This document shows, piece after piece, positions 26,646 through 34,515 of a stretch of DNA of 64,000 nucleotides; the first letter of the stretch is position 1, and each line of letters opens with the position of its first letter. The notes below the pieces were generated by a model, which ran no database searches, was not told the origin of the DNA, and saw only the letters and a list, made by a program, of their open reading frames with translations. Position numbers and translations under genes: made by a program. Origin of the DNA: Ruminococcus_G sp964621905 (lineage in GTDB: Bacteria > Bacillota > Clostridia > Lachnospirales > Lachnospiraceae); contig CAZUNG010000012.1 in the NCBI GenBank assembly GCA_964621905.1, positions 1 through 64,000 of the forward strand, read 5' to 3'.

Positions 26646-26674
26646 AGCTTCAGTTTTCTGCGGCGGTCCTGTTT
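26621..26674. terminator. 54-bp perfect palindrome, terminator-like
   Basis: The two 27-bp halves are exact reverse complements with no loop, centred on AAGCTT at 26647/26648. It lies 9 bp after the stop of the minus-strand glucosaminidase gene. No T-run of the usual length follows on either strand. A very stable RNA hairpin from either strand, or a cruciform, is expected. Confidence 0.75.
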
Positions 26675-26682
26675 ATATGATG

Positions 26683-27567
26683 TCATTTCGTATAAATTTT
26701 TTCTCCATCGGGACTGAACACGCTGTATCCTTTTTTGCAGACTTTCTTCGCCTGCGTCAGATCCAGATATGCTCCCTGCTGGCTGTCTTCATCTTCCCAG
26801 GTTTTTCTTATCCTGTAAAACTGAACATCCTGCAGAAGTTCTTCATTACTTTTTGTATCCGTCAAAACATCATACTGCGTCAAATTAAATTTTTCAATAA
26901 TGTTGCATATTTTCGAAACATAGGCGCTGTCCGTCGCATATCCGCCGTCTTTGATGATCTGAATTGCCGTTCTGTAATCAGTCTCTCCTTTGAGTCCCTC
27001 ATAGCGCAGTCCATCACCGTCCGTCGCACCCAGAAGATATGCCGAATGATCTGCAACGGAATCTTCCACACAGTCATATTTCCGAAAAGCTGCAGTGATC
27101 GTCACCTTACGTCCGCCGTACTCTTCACCCGTCTGCTTCGTATAAGATGAGATCCCATCCCAGGAACTGTTCTCCCAGGTATTGCCGGAAAGCGTCACTT
27201 TCATACCGAAACAGTTGTTTGCTTCCTGTGCAAGATCTGTTCCCATATATCCTGATTCCAGAATACACTGTGCCGCGCTGATGCTCGCCAGTATCCCGGA
27301 TTTTGCATAGTCCTGCTGACACATTCTTCCAATAATCGACACACGGTCAGTCTCTGTCAGACTAACCACGTCAGCCGCATTTGTTATGGTACCCGTAAAT
27401 GCTGCTGTTTCCTCGGTGTCTTCACTGCTCTCTGATTCTTCTCTTGCTTTCTGACGTTCTTCCACTCTGTTGTAGTTCTGCTCCTGCGGTTTCGCAAATA
27501 CAGGAACTGCACAGGTGAATGTCAGCATTCCTGCAAGAAGACACGCCGCCACTCGTTTTTGTTTCAT
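26683..27567 (-). CDS. Secreted GH73 glucosaminidase
   Basis: 294 residues. Signal peptide (MKQKRVAACLLAGMLTFTCA, cut near VFA-KP), a low-complexity Glu/Ser stretch, then a GH73 domain (about 70-240): ISAAQCILESGYMGT with the catalytic Glu104, EANNCFGMK, and DGLRYEGLKGETDYRTAIQIIKDGGYATDSAYVSKI. It cleaves the N-acetylglucosaminyl bond of peptidoglycan. GAGGTG lies before the ATG at 27567; the frame is open 84 bp further upstream but without a good site. A C-terminal extension of about 50 residues (SPDGEKIYTK end) has no recognised domain. Confidence 0.88.
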   Translation of the reverse strand: MKQKRVAACLLAGMLTFTCAVPVFAKPQEQNYNRVEERQKAREESESSEDTEETAAFTGTITNAADVVSLTETDRVSIIGRMCQQDYAKSGILASISAAQCILESGYMGTDLAQEANNCFGMKVTLSGNTWENSSWDGISSYTKQTGEEYGGRKVTITAAFRKYDCVEDSVADHSAYLLGATDGDGLRYEGLKGETDYRTAIQIIKDGGYATDSAYVSKICNIIEKFNLTQYDVLTDTKSNEELLQDVQFYRIRKTWEDEDSQQGAYLDLTQAKKVCKKGYSVFSPDGEKIYTK

Positions 27568-27651
27568 ATCCACCTCTTCGCTGTTCACGTACAAAATTTC
27601 TTTATAATTAATGTATTCATTATACAGAAGAATGGAAAAAAATACAAGCAA

Positions 27652-28221
27652 TTATATTTTCATCATACTTGACATCAGACATGCCCCTGCCGCCTTCGTC
27701 TTTCTTATGAGATTCAGATTTTGCTCCGTAACTCCGCCGATTGCGTAGACCGGAATCTCTACTGCCGCGCAGATATCTTCCAGGTAAGAAAGGCCTCTCG
27801 GAGGCAGTCCGGGCTTACAGTCTGTTGCAAATATATGGCCCGCTGTCACATAGGCAGCATTGTGCTCCTGTGCCCACACAGCTTCCTTTGCTGAATGTAC
27901 AGATGTTCCGCACATTTCAAACGCCCCCATCTCTTTCCACTGTTCCTGAAACAGTGAAAACGGAAGATGAAGTGCCGGACATGCAAGCCGGCGTGCCACA
28001 CCGGCATAAGTGTGAAGTACACACGGAATCTCAAGCCGCATACAGCAGGCAGTCACTTTTTCCGCCAGCTCTTGATACGCTTCTTCTGATAAATCCTTCT
28101 CTCTTAACATAACCAGATCCGGTTTGTTTACGCTGGCAATGCGTGCCAGCTGCTCTGTCAGCGGACGGCTGCAGAGATGGCGGTTTGTCACGGCAATTAT
28201 TTTAAACGTACACATAATCAT
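27652..28221 (-). CDS. thiE: Thiamine phosphate synthase-like protein (ThiE/TenI)
   Basis: 189 residues of the TIM-barrel ThiE/TenI family: PDLVMLREKDLSEEAYQEL, LHLPFSLF, GTSVHSAKE, VTAGHIFATDCKPGLPPRGL and VYAIGGVTEQNL. ThiE joins HMP-PP and thiazole phosphate; TenI tautomerises the thiazole product. It differs from canonical ThiE at several active-site positions (the usual GpifpTxtK reads AGHIFATDCK), so TenI function is possible. The start overlaps the thiH end by 20 bp. It ends the thiazole operon. Confidence 0.78.
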   Translation of the reverse strand: MIMCTFKIIAVTNRHLCSRPLTEQLARIASVNKPDLVMLREKDLSEEAYQELAEKVTACCMRLEIPCVLHTYAGVARRLACPALHLPFSLFQEQWKEMGAFEMCGTSVHSAKEAVWAQEHNAAYVTAGHIFATDCKPGLPPRGLSYLEDICAAVEIPVYAIGGVTEQNLNLIRKTKAAGACLMSSMMKI

Positions 28222-29359
28222 TCATCACAGGCTGCAGCCCGTGTTTTAAAATACTTGCGTATACTTCATCCACATTTCGTCCATCGGCAATTTCGAACTG
28301 ATCATCTCCCACTTCCTCGCCCTCAGACACATGGCTTCCAATTCCCGTACTGACCCCGGCTGAAATTTTCGTCGCCGTCATCCCGATCACATGGTCACGG
28401 AACTCAGCCCGTTCTCTTGTAGAAATTGTCATACCCGCATACGGCATGAAAATACGGTATGCACACATGACCTGAAGCAATTGTTTTTCATGCACATCCT
28501 TTGAGTTAATCTTATCATTATTAATGATCGGACGCAGCCTCGGACAAGAAAATGAAATCTCCGCCCATGGGTATTTTCTCTGCAGCAGCCACGCATGCAG
28601 GCCGGTTGCAAACGCATCCTTTCTAAAATCGGCAAGGCCGAGCAGCGCTGCAAACGCCACGCCGCGCATCCCTCCCATCAGCGCGCGCTCCTGTGCATTG
28701 ATCCGGTATGGAAAAACCCGTTTATGCCCGGCGAGATGCAGCGTTTCATATTTGTCGGAATGATACGTTTCCTGAAAAACAGTCACATAATCAGCCCCGC
28801 ATTCGTGCAGATACGCATATTCATCGGAATTCATCGGGTATACTTCCAATCCAACCATTTTAAAATATTTGCCTGCGATCCTGCACGCCTCTCCGATATA
28901 CGCCACATCCGAATTTTTTCTGCTCTCACCTGTCAAAATCAAAATTTCTTCAAGGCCTGTCCTCGCAATCGCCTCCATTTCTCTCTCAATACCCGCAGCA
29001 TCCAGTTTTGCACGCCGTATCTTGTTATGACAGTTGAATCCACAGTAAATACAGTAATTTTCACAATAATTTGAGATATAAAGCGGGGTGAACAGATAGA
29101 CCGTATTTCCAAAATGCCTGCGCGTTTCCTGTTGGGCACGCTGAGCCATCTGCTCCAGAAACGGGAGTGCCGCCGGCGAGAGCAGCGCTTTAAAATCCTC
29201 CACGGTGCAGTTCTCGTGCATCAATGCTGCTTTGACATCCTCCGCCGTATAACTATGATAGTTATATGCTTCCATGCTGCTGATAACTTCATCCATGACA
29301 TCCGAAGAAATGATTTCCATTCCCTCCATATATTCCATATGATCCGTTCTTTTTTCCAA
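28202..29359 (-). CDS. thiH: 2-iminoacetate synthase ThiH
   Basis: 385 residues, a radical SAM enzyme with the cluster motif NYCENYCIYCGFNC (CxxxCxxC) and the downstream EVYPMNSDEYAYL and TVFQETYHSDKY patterns. It cleaves tyrosine to dehydroglycine for thiazole assembly, the anaerobic alternative to ThiO. The start is TTG with GGGGG 8 bp upstream. It follows thiG by 16 bp. Confidence 0.95.
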   Translation of the reverse strand: MEKRTDHMEYMEGMEIISSDVMDEVISSMEAYNYHSYTAEDVKAALMHENCTVEDFKALLSPAALPFLEQMAQRAQQETRRHFGNTVYLFTPLYISNYCENYCIYCGFNCHNKIRRAKLDAAGIEREMEAIARTGLEEILILTGESRKNSDVAYIGEACRIAGKYFKMVGLEVYPMNSDEYAYLHECGADYVTVFQETYHSDKYETLHLAGHKRVFPYRINAQERALMGGMRGVAFAALLGLADFRKDAFATGLHAWLLQRKYPWAEISFSCPRLRPIINNDKINSKDVHEKQLLQVMCAYRIFMPYAGMTISTRERAEFRDHVIGMTATKISAGVSTGIGSHVSEGEEVGDDQFEIADGRNVDEVYASILKHGLQPVMNDYVYV

Positions 29360-29375
29360 TGTTTCTTCCCCCCCT

Positions 29376-30161
29376 TTACTCTTCCAGAAATCCCGTCAGC
29401 GGTGAAGATGCCGAGCCGCCTTTTGAAAGGACCCTTCCAAGTCCCGCAAGATATGCTGCGCGTCCTGCTTCAATTGCCTGTTTAAAAGCCTTCGCCATGG
29501 CCGGAATGTCTCCTGCCGTTGCAATGGCTGTATTTGCCATGACGGCTGCAACTCCCATTTCCATCGCTTCACATGCCTGTGACGGTCTGCCAATCCCTGC
29601 GTCGACAATGACCGGGAGATCGATTTCATCCACCAGTATCTGAATAAACTCCCTGGTCGCAAGTCCTTTGTTAGATCCGATCGGGGCCGCCAGCGGCATG
29701 ATCGAAGCCGCACCGGCATTTACAAGTTCTCTGGCCGCATTCAGATCAGGATACATATACGGCATCACAACAAATCCTTCTTTCGCGAGTATCTCTGTCG
29801 CCTTGACCGTCTCATAATTGTCCGGCAGCAGGTACTTTGAGTCATGGATTACTTCAATTTTTACGAAATCTCCGCATCCGAGCTCTCTTGCCAGACGGGC
29901 GATACGCACGGCCTCTTCAGCGTTTCTGGCTCCGGATGTATTCGGGAGCAGCGTCACGCCTTTCGGTATGTAATCCAAAATGTTCTCTTTTCCGCCTGAA
30001 TTCGCCCGCCTGAGTGCAAGTGTGATCATCTGTGCGCCTGCATCCGAGACAGCGGCATGTATCAGATTCAAATCATACTTCCCCGAACCCAGAATAAAAC
30101 GGGACGTAAAAGCATGTCCCCCGATTGTCAGTACATCATTTCTCATATCCTCTTTCTTCAT
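29376..30161 (-). CDS. thiG: Thiazole synthase ThiG
   Basis: 261 residues: LTIGGHAFTSRFILGSGKY at the N-terminus, VTLLPNTSGARNAEEAVR, PLAAPIGSNKGLATREF and VIVDAGIGRPSQACEAMEMG, all ThiG hallmarks. It forms the thiazole phosphate from deoxyxylulose phosphate, dehydroglycine and ThiS thiocarboxylate. AAGGAG precedes the ATG. Confidence 0.96.
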   Translation of the reverse strand: MKKEDMRNDVLTIGGHAFTSRFILGSGKYDLNLIHAAVSDAGAQMITLALRRANSGGKENILDYIPKGVTLLPNTSGARNAEEAVRIARLARELGCGDFVKIEVIHDSKYLLPDNYETVKATEILAKEGFVVMPYMYPDLNAARELVNAGAASIMPLAAPIGSNKGLATREFIQILVDEIDLPVIVDAGIGRPSQACEAMEMGVAAVMANTAIATAGDIPAMAKAFKQAIEAGRAAYLAGLGRVLSKGGSASSPLTGFLEE

Positions 30162-30198
30162 GGTATTCCCTTCTCCTTCTTTTTATGATCTGTCAGTA

Positions 30199-30855
30199 TC
30201 AAACATTGTTTTGTCCCAAAATCAAACGTATTACCATATTGGCCTGATGCCCGGCGCATATTGCAACACGCGGTGCCATCAGACCGATTCCGTCACTGCT
30301 ATCCGTCTGTCCATCGCCGCAGATGTACAGGCGGCTCATAGCCCGTCTCGTGATAATTGCATTGCTGCTGTCATACCCTGCCATACCAGAGCCGGATACC
30401 ACGACTGTACCCGGGCATGTTTCAAGCAGTGTATTGACAAGCATCGCTTTATTCTCAGGCCGGTCGAAGGCCTCGCAGACAATCCGGTACGCCCCGAACA
30501 AGGCTGCCGCGTTTTCCCGTGTGACATTGACACTGTCTGACGTAATCTCAACATAAGGATTAATATCCCGGAGAATCTGTTCCATCGCTTCCGTCTTTTT
30601 CATTCCCAGATGACTGATCATATATGTCTGGCGATTCAGATTCGTCATATCCACGGAATCAAAATCCACCAGATGAAGATGTCCGATTCCGCTTCTCGCC
30701 AGCATTACAGCGATGTTGGAGCCAAGTCCCCCGAGCCCTGCAACTGCCACGGAGGAATCTTTTAATTTCTTATGAATTTCCGGAGAAAATCGCTGATCCT
30801 TTGCCCGGTCAAGTTCTTCCCTGGAAGGGAAGGTACCTCCATTTTCACACTGCAT
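30199..30855 (-). CDS. thiF: ThiS adenylyltransferase ThiF
   Basis: 218 residues of the E1-like family: VAVAGLGGLGSNIAVMLARS, LVDFDSVDMTNLNRQ with the Arg finger region, and a dinucleotide-binding core. It adenylates the ThiS C-terminus. The CxxC zinc motifs of E. coli ThiF are not seen, as in the shorter clostridial type. The ATG at 30855 is chosen, since GGAGGGGG lies 8 bp upstream inside the end of thiS; a TTG 21 bp earlier is the alternative. Confidence 0.9.
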   Translation of the reverse strand: MQCENGGTFPSREELDRAKDQRFSPEIHKKLKDSSVAVAGLGGLGSNIAVMLARSGIGHLHLVDFDSVDMTNLNRQTYMISHLGMKKTEAMEQILRDINPYVEITSDSVNVTRENAAALFGAYRIVCEAFDRPENKAMLVNTLLETCPGTVVVSGSGMAGYDSSNAIITRRAMSRLYICGDGQTDSSDGIGLMAPRVAICAGHQANMVIRLILGQNNV

Positions 30856-30859
30856 TGCA

Positions 30860-31066
30860 TCATCCCCCTCCGACAAATCTCACAACCTCCAAATGGTCCC
30901 CATCGTTTACGGTCACTTTGCTATATTGCGACCTGGGGACAATCTCCTGATTCCGTTCAACTGCCACACGTGTAATGTCATATCCCAGCCTGATCAAAAG
31001 TCTGTCAAGCTGTACACATTCCCCTAACTGCTTCTCTTCTCCATTAACAAATATCAAAACTTCCAC
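30860..31066 (-). CDS. thiS: Sulfur carrier protein ThiS
   Basis: 68 residues with MEVLIFVNGEEKQL at the start and FVGGG at the end; the terminal Gly-Gly carries the thiocarboxylate. It is a ubiquitin-like fold. It ends in GGG, with the last Gly beyond the usual GG. It opens the thiS-F-G-H-E operon; no thiC, thiD or TPP riboswitch is seen upstream in the window. Confidence 0.92.
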   Translation of the reverse strand: MEVLIFVNGEEKQLGECVQLDRLLIRLGYDITRVAVERNQEIVPRSQYSKVTVNDGDHLEVVRFVGGG

Positions 31067-31096
31067 CTCCTGACAATTTTACCAAAAGCACAGAGC

Positions 31097-31155
31097 AAAA
31101 AAGGCCGCACGAAAAAATACACCCGCGGTGGTGTACCCCTTCGTGTGACCTTTTT
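31097..31155 (-). terminator. Two-tier hairpin between marR and thiS
   Basis: Outer arms 31100-31113 and 31140-31153 (with G-U pairs) enclose a perfect inner stem at 31118-31135. On the minus strand it is followed by TTTTTTG, so it works as a terminator of the fatty-acid operon after marR, or as an attenuator in the thiS leader. Confidence 0.75.
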
Positions 31156-31194
31156 CACACTCTATGAATGATTATATAAATTTTTCAGCTTTTG

Positions 31195-31653
31195 TCAACT
31201 GTTTTTATGTTTCTTTTTATAGTTCATGAAAAAATCCTTCAGCTGTGTCAGAGAAGTCACCAGAATTTCTTTTTCCTCTTCACCAAGCCCCTTAACCACA
31301 GCCTCAATCATTTCTCTGTGAAAAGCCTCATGGTGGTAATATGCGCGCTCACCCTTTTCCGTGAGACGGATATATACCACGCGCCGGTCTTTCTCACTGC
31401 GTTCCCGCAGTACATAGCCTTTTTTTACAAGACTGTTCATAGAAATCGTCAGTGTACCCATGGTAACCAGCATCTTTTTTGCGATCGATGACATATTCAT
31501 CGGTTTATCCACGCCTACCGCTTCGATAATATGCATATCATTGTTTGTGATATCACAGAATTCTCCGGTAATGATTGCATCCTGTTCAATATCCATAATA
31601 TCATTAAACAGATTCACCAGAACATCATTCAGGGCGCGATAGCTCTTTTCCAT
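31195..31653 (-). CDS. MarR-family regulator, FabT-like
   Basis: 152 residues with a MarR winged helix: NMSSIAKKMLVTMGTLTISMNSLVKKGYV and the wing ERSEKDRRVVYIRLTEKGE. It is the last gene of the fatty-acid operon, as FabT is in other Firmicutes where it is near fabH/acpP and represses the pathway when bound to acyl-ACP. The first ATG of the frame is at 31671, but AAGGAGG follows it and fits the ATG at 31653. FabT identity is inferred from context. Confidence 0.8.
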   Translation of the reverse strand: MEKSYRALNDVLVNLFNDIMDIEQDAIITGEFCDITNNDMHIIEAVGVDKPMNMSSIAKKMLVTMGTLTISMNSLVKKGYVLRERSEKDRRVVYIRLTEKGERAYYHHEAFHREMIEAVVKGLGEEEKEILVTSLTQLKDFFMNYKKKHKNS

Positions 31654-31707
31654 GAGTACCTCCTTATCCATACTGCAGCTTTCGTATATGCTATATGATA
31701 CATGGTT

Positions 31708-32787
31708 TTATACCGGATTACAAGCAATTCCAAACAAATCCTCAACCACCTGAGATACGGTTTCTATCCGATTGCTGCGGTACGCATTACTCCCGCAGAA
31801 AAGCAGTGCCTGCTCTGTTTTTTCCGTAACCGCATTCACAAGCGCCTGTGTGATGCAATAGGGAGTCTGCGCGGGATTACATTTTTCAAGGCATTGCAGG
31901 CAGCTTTCTCTGCGTTTTTCCTGGATATGGTCCGCTGCCAGAAATGCATTTCTGATTGCACGCCCCGGCATGCCTACCGGACTTTTGGTAATCACAATAT
32001 CTTCTTTCCTGGCATCCAGGTACCGCTCTTTATAAGACATCGGTGCATCGCATTCCTCCGTAGTCACAAATCTTGTTCCCACCTGAACCCCGTCCGCTCC
32101 AACTTCTTCTATCATGTGGCGTACATCATCTCCGTCGTAGACACCGCCCGCCACGACGACCGGTATCTCTTTGTGATATTTGTCGCCGCACTCCCTGACC
32201 GCACAGATGATCTTTTTGATCTCTTCCTCATAACTTTCATCTGAGTATGTCTTAAGCTCCTCTTCTGAAAATCCCAGATGACCTCCCGCTTTTGGTCCTT
32301 CAACGACAACCAGGTCCGGCGCCGTCTGATAGCGGCGGTCCCAAAGCCTGCATATCAGTTTTGCCGCTTTCAGAGACGATACGATCGGTGCAAGTTTCGT
32401 CTTAAAACCTTTTGCATATTTGGGCAGATCCACCGGAAGCCCGGCTCCCGATACGATAATGTCAGCACCTGCTTTCAGCGCAGCTTTTACATAGTCTTCA
32501 TACCTTTTCGTTGCAACCATGATATTGAACCCCAGAATCCCCTCCGGTGCAATCTCACGTGCTTTATAAAGCTCTTCTTTCAGCACCCTAAGGTTTGTCT
32601 CGATGGGGTTTTTACGAAACCGGGGATCCCGGTATCCGATCTGTGCTGTAGAAATCAAACCAATGCCGCCGTTTTTTGCCACGGCTCCTGCCAGCCCCGA
32701 AAGACTGACACCGACGCCCATTCCGCCCTGAATCAAAGGAAGAGGTACCGTCAGTTCCCCGATCCTCATCGGCTTTTGCTCTGTCAT
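31708..32787 (-). CDS. FMN-dependent NPD/FabK-like oxidoreductase
   Basis: 359 residues of the nitronate monooxygenase/FabK superfamily: LIQGGMGVGVSLSGLAGAVA, ILGFNIMVATKRYEDYVKA, VVVEGPKAGGHLG, VVVAGGVYDGDDV and GVQVGTRFVTTEEC. A C-terminal cysteine motif, CLQCLEKCNPAQTPYC, is a feature of this subfamily and is not in the true FabK of the same operon. Annotated as nitronate monooxygenase by relatives; its place between accDA and fabT suggests lipid or flavin-linked chemistry, but the substrate is unknown. Confidence 0.85.
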   Translation of the reverse strand: MTEQKPMRIGELTVPLPLIQGGMGVGVSLSGLAGAVAKNGGIGLISTAQIGYRDPRFRKNPIETNLRVLKEELYKAREIAPEGILGFNIMVATKRYEDYVKAALKAGADIIVSGAGLPVDLPKYAKGFKTKLAPIVSSLKAAKLICRLWDRRYQTAPDLVVVEGPKAGGHLGFSEEELKTYSDESYEEEIKKIICAVRECGDKYHKEIPVVVAGGVYDGDDVRHMIEEVGADGVQVGTRFVTTEECDAPMSYKERYLDARKEDIVITKSPVGMPGRAIRNAFLAADHIQEKRRESCLQCLEKCNPAQTPYCITQALVNAVTEKTEQALLFCGSNAYRSNRIETVSQVVEDLFGIACNPV

Positions 32788-32815
32788 TCAATTCTCCCTC
32801 TCTAGCCTTACGCTA

Positions 32816-34501
32816 TTACATTCTGCGGAACCGCTGATAACGGTGTTCCTGAAGCTCGGTATCTGTTTTTCCCTGGAACCGAACCAGAAAACTTCGGATT
32901 TCTGCACGCAGCATTCTGCAAATCTGCTTTTCATTGTCCCTGCATGCCGGTTTCTCTTCCGGTATCACTTTTTCAATGATTCCAAGCCTCTGCAGGTCAT
33001 CCGCCGTGATCTTCATAACTTCCGCCGCCTCATCAGCTTTCTTGCTGTCCTTCCACAAAATCGAGGCGAACCCCTCCGGAGACAGAATCGAGTATATCGC
33101 ATTTTCCATCATCCATACCTCATCGGCAACTGCCATGGCAAGCGCGCCGCCGCTTCCGCCCTCCCCGATGACCATGGAAAGGATCGGTGTCTTTAAGTCC
33201 GACATCTCAGACAGATTATCCGCAATCGCTCTCCCCTGCCCGCGTTCTTCAGCCTCAAGTCCACAGAAAGCCCCCGGCGTATCTACAAAGCAGATTACCG
33301 GCCGGTGGAATTTTTCCGCCTGCTTCATCAGGCGCAGAGCTTTGCGGTATCCATCCGGAGACGGCATGCCAAAATTTCGAATGAGATTATCTTTCAGATT
33401 TTTCCCTTTCTGCTGTCCAATCACCGTAACCGGTGTCGCTCCCAGCATTGCGATCCCGCCGACAATGGCACCGTCATCTCTGCAGTAGCGGTCCCCGTGA
33501 AACTCTATAAAATCTGTAAAAATGCCATCCATATAGTCAAGTGCAGTCAGGCGGTCTGCTTTTCTGGAAGTCTCCACAACACTCCAGGCGTCCTCGTGTT
33601 CTTTTCGTTTGCGAGGTTTTGCCAGGTCTGCCTCTGCCGGTGCAGAAGCTTTTTCTGAAGATGTATGCATCTTCATGATATCCCCAAGTACTTTCCGCAT
33701 ATCAGAGCGCTCTACTATTTTATCAATAAACCCATGCTCCAGTAAAAATTCTGAACGCTGAAAGCCCTCCGGGAGCTTCTGCCGGATGGTCTGTTCAATG
33801 ACACGTGGTCCGGCAAACCCGATCAGCGCCTTCGGTTCCGCCAGGATCACATCCCCCAGCATTGCAAAACTTGCGGTCACTCCTCCCGTTGTGGGGTCCG
33901 TCAGGACAGAAATATACAGCAGGCCTTCTTTACTATGCCGCTTCAACGCTGCCGACGTCTTCGCCATCTGCATCAGTGAAACCATGCCCTCCTGCATTCT
34001 GGCACCGCCAGAGCAGCAAAACATAATGACCGGAAGTTTAAGCTGTGTTGCACGCTCCACCATACGTGTAATTTTTTCGCCCACAACGTATCCCATACTT
34101 CCCATCAGGAAGCGTGCATCGATCACCCCTACGGCGCAGTCATGCCCTTCTATGGACGCTTTTCCCGTCACAACGCCCTCTGTAAGTGACGTCTTTTCCT
34201 GTGCCGCTTTAATTTTCTCCTCATAATCTGGAAACTGCAGGGGGTTGCCTGTTTCAAGATCTATATCCCATTCCTCAAAACTGCCGCTGTCCACTGTCAT
34301 TTTCAGCCGGCGTCTCACATTTAACCGGAAATATCCCCCGCATTTTGGACAGATATAATAATTGGCACGTACATCATCCCGGTAAACCAGTTCACCGCAC
34401 CTGCTGCATTTTGCCCAAAGGGTTTTCAGCACATCCGGTGCTTCTTCCCCCTTTTTCATATTCATATTGGACGGGGATTTCCGTAATAAATTCTTTAACA
34501 T
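32816..34501 (-). CDS. accD/accA: Fused acetyl-CoA carboxylase carboxyltransferase (AccD-AccA)
   Basis: 561 residues. N-terminal half: zinc ribbon CSRCGELVYRDDVRANYYIC/CPKCGGYF and the beta-subunit core (VIDARFLMGSMGYVVGEKI, FCCSGGARMQEG). C-terminal half, from about residue 300: alpha-subunit core (FIEFHGDRYCRDDGAIVGGI, RPVICFVDTPGAFCGLEAEE, GEGGSGGALAMAVADEVWM, SILSPEGFASILW). It transfers carboxyl from biotin to acetyl-CoA. Most bacteria have two genes; here both halves are one chain. Start at 34501, as TGGAGGTAG lies just before it. Confidence 0.95.
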   Translation of the reverse strand: MLKNLLRKSPSNMNMKKGEEAPDVLKTLWAKCSRCGELVYRDDVRANYYICPKCGGYFRLNVRRRLKMTVDSGSFEEWDIDLETGNPLQFPDYEEKIKAAQEKTSLTEGVVTGKASIEGHDCAVGVIDARFLMGSMGYVVGEKITRMVERATQLKLPVIMFCCSGGARMQEGMVSLMQMAKTSAALKRHSKEGLLYISVLTDPTTGGVTASFAMLGDVILAEPKALIGFAGPRVIEQTIRQKLPEGFQRSEFLLEHGFIDKIVERSDMRKVLGDIMKMHTSSEKASAPAEADLAKPRKRKEHEDAWSVVETSRKADRLTALDYMDGIFTDFIEFHGDRYCRDDGAIVGGIAMLGATPVTVIGQQKGKNLKDNLIRNFGMPSPDGYRKALRLMKQAEKFHRPVICFVDTPGAFCGLEAEERGQGRAIADNLSEMSDLKTPILSMVIGEGGSGGALAMAVADEVWMMENAIYSILSPEGFASILWKDSKKADEAAEVMKITADDLQRLGIIEKVIPEEKPACRDNEKQICRMLRAEIRSFLVRFQGKTDTELQEHRYQRFRRM

Positions 34502-34515
34502 CACTACCTCCACGG

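Noticed and set aside
26486..26686. 66-codon minus frame spanning the palindrome
   Set aside because: Lys/Arg-rich low-quality composition, no ribosome site, and it runs through the terminator-like palindrome.
31067..31195. TPP riboswitch in front of thiS
   Set aside because: No CTGAGA or ACCTGATCT-type conserved core; only a nested hairpin.
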